The notes under the pieces are model-generated. The model saw only the letters and a program-made list of their open reading frames with translations, was not told the origin of the DNA and ran no database searches. From contig CAMZAI010000085.1 in NCBI GenBank assembly GCA_947304065.1, forward strand, positions 1 to 11,319: 11,319 nucleotides of DNA, in the 5' to 3' direction. The stretch comes from an uncultured Clostridia bacterium. Its GTDB lineage: Bacteria > Bacillota > Clostridia > Lachnospirales > Lachnospiraceae. Shown here piece by piece: positions 6,272 through 11,319 of the stretch. How positions within the stretch are numbered: position 1 is the stretch's first letter; every line of letters begins with the position of its first letter. Both the position numbers and the translations under genes were made by a program.

Positions 6272-8563
6272 TTACTGTTCGATGAGTCCTTCTTCTTTGA
6301 ATCTCTTAAACAATATATGCGGATTGATCGGGTTCTGGTTGATCGCAACTCCGGTCGCGGAAAGCACCGCGTTTCTGATCGCGGGAGCCATCGAGCAAGC
6401 GGGAGGCTCGCCGAGGGCCTTTGTTCCGAACGGAGAGGTAGGCTCGGGATTTTCTATGAAATCAACCTCGAGATGGGGATGGTCCATAAAGGTCGAGAGC
6501 TTGTAATCAAGCAGGTTGTTGTTGAGCGGACGTCCGGTCTTCTCATCGAAGAGGAGCTGCTCGGAAAGTCCGTAGCCGATGGCCATCGACATGCCGCCGT
6601 GTACCTGGGCTTCCGCGAGAGCGGGATTGATCAGCTTGCCGCAGTCATGAACGTTCAGGCTCTTGTTCAGCGTGATCTTGCACATCGGGATATCAACGGT
6701 GATGTCAACGAAGGAGCAGCCGAACGAGTAGGCGTTGTTGCGGATCGTATAGGTCGATTCGGCGGTGATATGCTCGCTGTCTGCGGGATTGTACTGAACT
6801 TGCTTCGCGAGTTCCGCAAGACTCATAAGTATTTTGCCGTCGGTGATGCGGACGATGTTGCCGTCCTCGATCTCGAGATTGTAATCGTCCTGGCGGGTGA
6901 GCTGCGAAGCACGCTTTAATATCTTGTCCCTAAGGATGTTGCCGGTCTGGGTGATCGAGAAGCCCGCCACGTAGGTCTGACGCGATGCGTAAGCACCGAG
7001 ACCGGTGGGAGTGATATCGGTATCCTGACACGAAACAACGTGTACATCCTTGTAGCTCTTAAGTCCGAGTACCTCGGCGGTCATCTGGGCGTAAGCCGTA
7101 TCGGCGCCCTGACCTATCTCTGTCTCGCCGCACTGCATAGTCACGGTTCCGTCGAGATTGAGCTGCATGCGGTTTGAAGAAGTCTCGAGCGAGATCGGGT
7201 AAACCGCTGTGTTGTACCAGAAGGTGGCGACTCCGACAGCGCGTCTTACATCGCCCTTGTCATTGGCGTATTCAGCCTTTCTGCGGTCGTAGTCGAAATC
7301 CTTTTTGCCCTTTTCGAGACACTGTCTGAAGGAATCGAAGTAATTGACATTCTTTGAGAATCCGTCCTCGAACTGATCGGGCATGATGACCTGCATGCGG
7401 TATTCGATCGGGTCGCGGCCGAGCGCGCGTGCGCAGTCGTCGATATTGCTCTCGTCGGCAAATGAAGCCTGCGGCATGCCGTAGCCTCTCATCGCGCCGG
7501 CAACGGGACGGTTCGTGTATACCGTGTAGCTGTCGCATTCATAATTGGGGCAGGGATAATGCTGCGGGAACGAGCCCATCGCCTTTGCCACGATCGAGTG
7601 GCCGTGCGAAGCGTAAGCGCCCTGGTTCGAGAAAAGCTCCACCTTGCGTGCCGCGATATCGCCGTTCTGCTTAAGCCAGGTTGTGATGTGGAAGCGGATC
7701 GCATGACGGACGCGGTTCGAAACGAAGGTCTCTTCACGCGAGCAGTCGATACGCACCGGTCTTCCTCCGACCTGGGTGGTGCACCAGCAGCAGAGAGGCT
7801 CGTAAAGAGCGTCCTGCTTATTGCCGAAGCCGCCGCCGATGTACGGTTTGATCACGTGGATATCGGCCCACGGACGGCCTATCGCCTGTGCGCAGACACG
7901 TCTGATGATATGCGGGATCTGTGTGGAAGCAACGCAGACTATGCGGCCGTTCTCTTCGTAAGCGAAGCAGCCGTGATTCTCAATGTGGCAATGCTGTACC
8001 GTGGGCGTGTCGTACCAGCCCTCGACCTTGATCAGGCCGGGCTCTTTGATCGCCTCGGGATAATTGCCCGTATAATTCGAAGTGTGCTTTAAGATATTGT
8101 TGGGAAATTCGTCATGAAGCAGCGGAGCGCCGTCCTTCATGGCTTCCTGCGCGTCAAGAACAAAGGGCAGCTCCTCGTACTCGACCTCGAGCGCGCGAAC
8201 GCCCTGAACCGCGGCAAGTTCGGTCTCCGCGATAACCACAGCCACGTCATCCCCATAATAACGGATGTGCTTATTCAGCAGATGCCTGTCTGCAACGTCC
8301 TGATGCGAAGGGTCCATGGACCACGGATGACCCGCGGTCGGGAAGCAGATATCGGGAGCGTCAAAGCAGGTGAGAACCTTCACCACTCCTTCGATCGCCT
8401 CCGCTTTTGTTTTGTCGATCGCTTTTACGAAGCCGTGCGCGATCGTGGAATGTTTGATCCTGACAAAGAGGGCGTTCTGGGGCACAAGGTCCTCGTAGTA
8501 CCTGGTACGGCCCGTGACTTTGTCAAATGCATCGACTCTTATTACGCTTTCACCGGTTTTCAT
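6272..8563 (-). CDS. xdhA: Xanthine dehydrogenase-type hydroxylase, molybdenum cofactor subunit
   Basis: This 763-residue catalytic subunit binds molybdopterin cofactor and hydroxylates a purine or related N-heterocycle or aldehyde using water. The N-terminal hammerhead domain spans about 10-125, followed by two molybdenum-binding domains. Motifs are GGGFGNKQ at 243-250, AMRGYG with Arg359 (the bovine Arg880 position), CGETEIGQGADT at 478-489, GLGAYASRQTYV at 521-532, and LGEPP with Glu719, the catalytic base (bovine Glu1261 position). The position of bovine Glu802 is Gln250 here. Several stretches closely resemble E. coli XdhA as I recall it, including the C-terminal ATGVAIN. The start is set at ATG 8563 because AAGGAGGA (8574-8581) lies 10 bases upstream; a TTG at 8587 would place that site inside the gene. 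It is the first gene of xdhABC, divergent from yqeC, whose product family marks selenium-dependent hydroxylases. Xanthine is likely but not proven as substrate. Confidence 0.94.
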   Translation of the reverse strand: MKTGESVIRVDAFDKVTGRTRYYEDLVPQNALFVRIKHSTIAHGFVKAIDKTKAEAIEGVVKVLTCFDAPDICFPTAGHPWSMDPSHQDVADRHLLNKHIRYYGDDVAVVIAETELAAVQGVRALEVEYEELPFVLDAQEAMKDGAPLLHDEFPNNILKHTSNYTGNYPEAIKEPGLIKVEGWYDTPTVQHCHIENHGCFAYEENGRIVCVASTQIPHIIRRVCAQAIGRPWADIHVIKPYIGGGFGNKQDALYEPLCCWCTTQVGGRPVRIDCSREETFVSNRVRHAIRFHITTWLKQNGDIAARKVELFSNQGAYASHGHSIVAKAMGSFPQHYPCPNYECDSYTVYTNRPVAGAMRGYGMPQASFADESNIDDCARALGRDPIEYRMQVIMPDQFEDGFSKNVNYFDSFRQCLEKGKKDFDYDRRKAEYANDKGDVRRAVGVATFWYNTAVYPISLETSSNRMQLNLDGTVTMQCGETEIGQGADTAYAQMTAEVLGLKSYKDVHVVSCQDTDITPTGLGAYASRQTYVAGFSITQTGNILRDKILKRASQLTRQDDYNLEIEDGNIVRITDGKILMSLAELAKQVQYNPADSEHITAESTYTIRNNAYSFGCSFVDITVDIPMCKITLNKSLNVHDCGKLINPALAEAQVHGGMSMAIGYGLSEQLLFDEKTGRPLNNNLLDYKLSTFMDHPHLEVDFIENPEPTSPFGTKALGEPPACSMAPAIRNAVLSATGVAINQNPINPHILFKRFKEEGLIEQ

Positions 8564-8573
8564 AAGTTCTTGA

Positions 8574-8581
8574 TCCTCCTT
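8574..8581 (-). promoter_or_regulatory. Ribosome binding site that fixes the xdhA start
   Basis: AAGGAGGA on the minus strand, 10 bases before ATG 8563. It lies within any frame opened from the TTG at 8587, so it argues for the shorter protein. Confidence 0.85.
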
Positions 8582-8613
8582 CTCCAAAGAAAGAACTTTA
8601 CCAAACTAAAAAT

Positions 8614-8642
8614 ATTATAGCACGGGCAAAAGATTTTTTATA
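8614..8642 (-). promoter_or_regulatory. Promoter of the xdhABC operon with a poor -35 box
   Basis: A perfect TATAAT lies at 8614-8619 on the minus strand. Seventeen bases further upstream is TATAAA (8637-8642), a poor match to TTGACA. Transcription would start near 8607, giving a leader of about 44 bases. A strong -10 with a weak -35 is typical of promoters that need an activator, and the -35 position lies inside an inverted repeat. Inferred from sequence only. Confidence 0.6.
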
Positions 8643-8654
8643 CCCCCTTTTGCC
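8625..8654. promoter_or_regulatory. Candidate operator: 8-bp inverted repeat across the xdhA -35 region
   Basis: GGCAAAAG (8625-8632) and CTTTTGCC (8647-8654) are perfect reverse complements with a 14-base spacer, so their centres are 22 bases, about two helical turns, apart. The spacer holds the presumed xdhA -35. A related TTTTTGCA (8669-8676, 6 of 8 matches to the right arm) follows exactly 22 bases further on. The regulator is unknown and none is encoded in the window. Confidence 0.5.
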
Positions 8655-8658
8655 GAAT

Positions 8659-8689
8659 TTGTGTAGTTTTTTTGCAAGGGTTGTATAAT
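8659..8689 (+). promoter_or_regulatory. Promoter of the yqeC-yqeB/mocA transcript
   Basis: A perfect TATAAT lies at 8684-8689. The best -35 is TTGTGT (8659-8664), at a long 19-base spacing. Transcription would start near 8696, about 60 bases before the TTG start codon. The -35 is only 4 bases from the inverted repeat shared with the xdhA promoter. Moderate support. Confidence 0.5.
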
Positions 8690-8756
8690 TTGTCGGCGGG
8701 ATTTAAAATCTTAACGGGGATTTGTCTGTACAAAAAATGGACGGCAGGTAAAAAAA

Positions 8757-9536
8757 TTGTATAAGTCTAACAAATTTTGTGATATACTGAAGATAAGTAA
8801 GGGGGTCACCGCGCTGACAGGCTCGGGCGGCAAAACTTCGCTGATGATGAGACTCGCGGAGGAGCTGTGCGAACGGGGCAGAACGGTGATCTGTACGACC
8901 ACGCATATCATGCGGCCGCAGGGTATACCGACGGTCGGTACCGAAGAGGAGCTTGAGACAGAACTTGAGCTTCAGGATGAATGCCGCAGGAAAATGTGCG
9001 GGCAGCAGGGTGAGCCCGGGAAACCGGTCCCCGTATGCATCGGAAGTCCGGCAAAGGAGCCCGAAAAACTTGCGGCGCCCGGGATCCCGATCGGGAGACT
9101 GGCTGAGGTCGCCGACTATGTACTGGTCGAGGCGGACGGAGCGCGCAGGTTTCCGCTCAAATGTCACGCGGCGCATGAACCCGTGATACCTGCGGAGGCG
9201 GACAGGGTGATACTGGTCATCGGACTGTCCGGGATCGGGAAAAAAGTCTGTGAAGCAGTGCACAGACCGGAGCTTTTTAAGGAATATACCGGACTCGGGA
9301 CTGAGGATACGGTGACAGCGGCTGCCGTGGCAGAGGCAGTGCGGGCGGAACTGCCGGGGATCATGCGTGGCCGGGTGAACGAGAATAAGTTATACATTTT
9401 TATAAATCAGGCTGATACCGATGAAGACCGGGCTGTTGCGGACGGACTGGCAGCAGAACTTGCGGACTACAGGTGTTTTGCCGGAGCGGTAAGGAACGGA
9501 GAGATACATGAAAATACTCATAAAGGGCGCGGGTGA
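8757..9536 (+). CDS. yqeC: YqeC, selenium-dependent molybdenum hydroxylase accessory protein
   Basis: This 259-residue P-loop protein belongs to the YqeC family, found by comparative genomics with YqeB and SelD in organisms that make a selenium-containing molybdenum cofactor. Its exact reaction is unknown. Visible motifs are the Walker A-like GSGGKTS at 22-28, TTTHI at 47-51, VEADGAR at 124-130, HEPVIP at 140-145, and NQAD at 217-220, which resembles the guanine-recognition NKxD of GTPases. It is probably a cytosolic nucleotide hydrolase. No ATG or GTG occurs in frame between the stop at 8712 and the P-loop, so TTG at 8757 is the only conventional start; AGG at 8746-8748 offers a weak ribosome site. 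The 3' end overlaps yqeB by 29 bases. An inefficient start would keep its level low. Family assignment is firm; the start is less so. Confidence 0.88.
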   Translation: MYKSNKFCDILKISKGVTALTGSGGKTSLMMRLAEELCERGRTVICTTTHIMRPQGIPTVGTEEELETELELQDECRRKMCGQQGEPGKPVPVCIGSPAKEPEKLAAPGIPIGRLAEVADYVLVEADGARRFPLKCHAAHEPVIPAEADRVILVIGLSGIGKKVCEAVHRPELFKEYTGLGTEDTVTAAAVAEAVRAELPGIMRGRVNENKLYIFINQADTDEDRAVADGLAAELADYRCFAGAVRNGEIHENTHKGRG

Positions 9537-10851
9537 CTTAGCTACCGGGATCGCATACAGACTTAAGCGCTGCGGCCATGACATACTGATGACCGAGACG
9601 GCGATACCCACCACGGTACGCAGGACCGTCGCTTTTTCAAGGGCGGTGTACGAGGGCAGCGCGGAAGTTGAGGGCATAGAAGCGGTGCTGGCAGGCAGCG
9701 CCGGTGAAGCTGAGAGGGTCATTGCCTCGGACAGAGTGGCTGTGATCGCGGATCCCGAGGCTGCCGTCAGGGAGGAGTTCGCACCGGACATTGTTATTGA
9801 CGCGATAATCGCGAAGAAGAATCTCGGAACGACTATAAACGACGCCGGACTTGTGATCGGAGTGGGCCCCGGTTTTACGGCGGGCGTTGACTGTCACTGC
9901 GTGGTGGAGACAAAGAGAGGCCATTACCTCGGAAGGACGATCTACAGCGGGAGCGCGATCCCGAATACCGGGATCCCCGGAGAGATAGGCGGCTATTCGG
10001 TCGAGAGGATCATACGCGCGGGTGCCGACGGAGAATTTCATCCGATCAGACAGATCGGCGAGAAGGTCCTTGAGGGAGACGTTGTCGCGGAATCGGGCGG
10101 CGTGGAGATCAAAGCGCTGATGCCCGGCATTATCCGCGGCATGCTGCAGGAAGGCGTGCAGGTACACGCCGGGATGAAGTGCGGCGACATTGACGCGAGA
10201 TGCGAGGTCTCGCATTGCTACACGATCTCGGACAAGGCGCGCGCGATAGGCGGCGGAGTGCTCGAAGCCGTGTCGCGTTATGAAGAGAGACTTAAAGGCA
10301 CCGGGATCATTGTCCTGGCCGCGGGCGAAGGAAGAAGATTCGGCTCGAACAAGCTGGTGGCGGAGATCGACGGACGCAGGATGTTCGAGCATTGCCTGGA
10401 AGCGGCGGCAGAGACCGGCTGCAGAAGGACGATCGTCACAGGTTATGATGAGATCGCACAGCGCGCGGAGGAACTCGGTTTCTCGGTAGTTTATAATCGC
10501 CGTCCGGAGCTGGGGATATCGGAGTCGATAAAACTGGGCCTCGCGGAAATGAAGGACTGCAAGGCGCTGTTGTTTACCGTCTGCGACCAGCCGGGAGTGA
10601 CTGCGGATACTTTCAAAAGACTCCTCCGGGCATATGCAGCGGGAGACAGGGACCTCGCGTGCATGGGGCACGGCGAGGATATGCTCGGCAATCCCTGCCT
10701 TTTCGGAAGAAAGTATTTTGCGGAGCTGGAAGAGCTCACGGGAGATGTCGGCGGCAAGCGCGTGATCATGAAGCACCGCGGCGAGCTGGTCGTGGTAAAT
10801 GCAAGCGACGCGGAGCTTGAAGACGTAGACTATAACAAAAACGGAAATTAA
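9508..10851 (+). CDS. yqeB: YqeB-MocA fusion: selenium-dependent Mo hydroxylase maturation protein plus molybdopterin nucleotidyltransferase
   Basis: This 447-residue protein has two parts. Residues 1-260 are YqeB-like: an N-terminal GAGDLATGIAYRL (7-19) resembling a Rossmann dinucleotide site, then VVETKRGHYLGR (132-143) and GSAIPNTG (148-155). YqeB is thought to act in selenium loading of molybdenum hydroxylases; its chemistry is unproven. Residues about 264-447 are a MocA/MobA-type nucleotidyltransferase with LAAGEGRRFGSNK (270-282), VCDQP (358-362), GNPCLFGR (394-401) and GDVGGK (412-417). MocA attaches CMP to molybdopterin to give the cytosine dinucleotide, the form used by many bacterial hydroxylases. 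CDQP and GNP-LFGR favour MocA over MobA. The end, EDVDYNKN, stops short of the usual DIDTPEDL-like tail. In E. coli yqeB, yqeC and mocA are separate neighbours. The gene overlaps yqeC by 29 bases, with GGAGAG at 9498-9503 before the ATG, so coupling is likely. Confidence 0.86.
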   Translation: MKILIKGAGDLATGIAYRLKRCGHDILMTETAIPTTVRRTVAFSRAVYEGSAEVEGIEAVLAGSAGEAERVIASDRVAVIADPEAAVREEFAPDIVIDAIIAKKNLGTTINDAGLVIGVGPGFTAGVDCHCVVETKRGHYLGRTIYSGSAIPNTGIPGEIGGYSVERIIRAGADGEFHPIRQIGEKVLEGDVVAESGGVEIKALMPGIIRGMLQEGVQVHAGMKCGDIDARCEVSHCYTISDKARAIGGGVLEAVSRYEERLKGTGIIVLAAGEGRRFGSNKLVAEIDGRRMFEHCLEAAAETGCRRTIVTGYDEIAQRAEELGFSVVYNRRPELGISESIKLGLAEMKDCKALLFTVCDQPGVTADTFKRLLRAYAAGDRDLACMGHGEDMLGNPCLFGRKYFAELEELTGDVGGKRVIMKHRGELVVVNASDAELEDVDYNKNGN

Positions 10852-10903
10852 GGCAGCGGCTGAACGGCTGTGAACAGGGGTATGTATCGGGGAGGCATAA
10901 AAT

Positions 10904-11319
10904 ATGTCAACTTTCTATGTGAACGGAAAAGAATACACGAGCGATTCGAAGCAGAAACTCCTTCGTTTTCTGCGTGACGAACTGCGCCTTACGTCCGTGA
11001 AGGACGGCTGCAGCGAGGGCGCGTGCGGTGCGTGCACGGTCATCATCGACGGCGAGACCGTGAAGGCGTGCGTTCCGGGTCTCGACAGGCTGGACGGAAG
11101 GCATATCATTACGGTCGAAGGTCTGTCCGAGTGGGAGACGAAGGTATTTACCTTTGCCTACGGTGAAGCGGGCGCGGTCCAGTGCGGCTTCTGCATTCCG
11201 GGCATGGTCCTGTGCACAAAGGCGCTTCTTGACAAGAACCCCAATCCCACAGAGGAAGAGATAAAGTACGCCCTTCGCAACAATTACTGCCGCTGCACGG
11301 GCTATGTGAAGATAATCGC
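10904..11319 (+). CDS. Second molybdenum hydroxylase, N-terminal [2Fe-2S] domain (partial; likely selenium-dependent xanthine dehydrogenase)
   Basis: Only the first 138 codons are present; the frame is open at the window edge. They encode a complete two-cluster [2Fe-2S] module: Cys36, Cys41, Cys44 and Cys56 in the ferredoxin-like part, then Cys94 and Cys97 (QCGFCIPG) and Cys129 and Cys131 (YCRCTGY). A GGGGAGG site at 10889-10894 precedes the ATG by 9 bases, and the gap to the yqeB-mocA fusion is 52 bases. In selenium-dependent xanthine dehydrogenases of the Enterococcus faecalis type and in E. coli XdhD, such a domain is fused in front of the molybdenum domains. The position directly after yqeC and yqeB suggests the same here. 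If so, selenium is a labile cofactor ligand, not a selenocysteine. A stand-alone small subunit cannot be excluded without the downstream sequence. Confidence 0.85.
   Translation, partial: MSTFYVNGKEYTSDSKQKLLRFLRDELRLTSVKDGCSEGACGACTVIIDGETVKACVPGLDRLDGRHIITVEGLSEWETKVFTFAYGEAGAVQCGFCIPGMVLCTKALLDKNPNPTEEEIKYALRNNYCRCTGYVKII

Noticed and set aside
6259..6348. Upstream 30-codon extension of xdhB
   Set aside because: It overlaps the end of xdhA, has a basic sequence unlike the family, and lacks the ribosome site seen before ATG 6258.
8564..8587. Longer xdhA reading from TTG at 8587
   Set aside because: It would place the strong AAGGAGGA site inside the gene; ATG 8563 has ideal spacing from it.
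8588..8756. Molybdenum-cofactor or purine riboswitch ahead of xdhA or yqeC
   Set aside because: The predicted leaders are about 44 and 60 bases, too short for these classes, and no matching helices were seen.
8757..8765. A second TTGTATAA read as a -10 box
   Set aside because: A start there would fall inside yqeC, no -35 fits, and no later start codon is available.
8721..8780. TTTGT/ACAAA palindromes (8721-8734 and 8770-8780) as extra operators
   Set aside because: Short, AT-rich, unequally spaced, and the second lies inside the yqeC coding start; chance is likely.
9637..10776. 379-codon open frame antisense to yqeB-mocA
   Set aside because: Length comes from the codon bias of the real gene on the other strand; the translation has no recognisable motif.
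10904..11319. Selenocysteine (in-frame TGA) in the second hydroxylase
   Set aside because: No in-frame TGA occurs in the visible part; in this family selenium is a cofactor ligand, not an encoded residue.

Overview
The window looks like a chromosomal segment of a Gram-positive anaerobe of the Clostridia, most likely Lachnospiraceae or a relative. The reasons are AGGAGG-type ribosome binding sites, the TatD/RsmA and D-Ala-D-Ala carboxypeptidase sequence types, a fused AmmeMemoRadiSam A/B protein, and yqeB/yqeC genes that mark the selenium-dependent molybdenum hydroxylase trait. This placement is inferred from the sequence alone; no database was searched.

Left part (1-4817, all + strand), housekeeping: a LigB/Memo-AMMECR1 fusion (14-1405); a membrane-anchored D-alanyl-D-alanine carboxypeptidase (1554-2957) with its own well-formed promoter and a terminator-like hairpin in the leader; a TatD-family metal-dependent hydrolase (3011-3862); and the 16S rRNA dimethyltransferase RsmA/KsgA (3954-4817). 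RsmA ends tail to tail with the next operon, sharing 4 bases.

Middle (4814-8563, - strand): a complete three-subunit xanthine dehydrogenase-type molybdenum hydroxylase operon in the order molybdenum subunit, FAD subunit, [2Fe-2S] subunit. This is the E. coli xdhABC order. The genes are tightly coupled, with a 13-base gap and then a 1-base TGATG overlap.

Right part (8757-11319, + strand), divergent from xdhABC: YqeC (TTG start); a fused protein with a YqeB domain and a MocA-like molybdopterin nucleotidyltransferase domain; and the start of a second molybdenum hydroxylase whose N-terminal [2Fe-2S] domain is visible before the window ends. YqeB and YqeC are known markers of hydroxylases carrying a labile selenium-containing molybdenum cofactor. 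The likely picture is a purine or N-heterocycle oxidation locus with two hydroxylases and the machinery to mature their cofactor. The shared 193-base divergent region (8564-8756) holds two outward promoters and an 8-bp inverted repeat over the xdhA -35 region. A third, imperfect half-site follows at the same 22-base step, so this is a candidate operator for co-regulation.

Most notable items: the YqeB-MocA fusion, the back-to-back pair of molybdenum hydroxylases, the periodic operator-like half-sites, and the promoter-hairpin arrangement ahead of the carboxypeptidase. Nothing here is clearly a wholly unknown system. No rRNA, tRNA, CRISPR array, insertion sequence or phage gene was seen.
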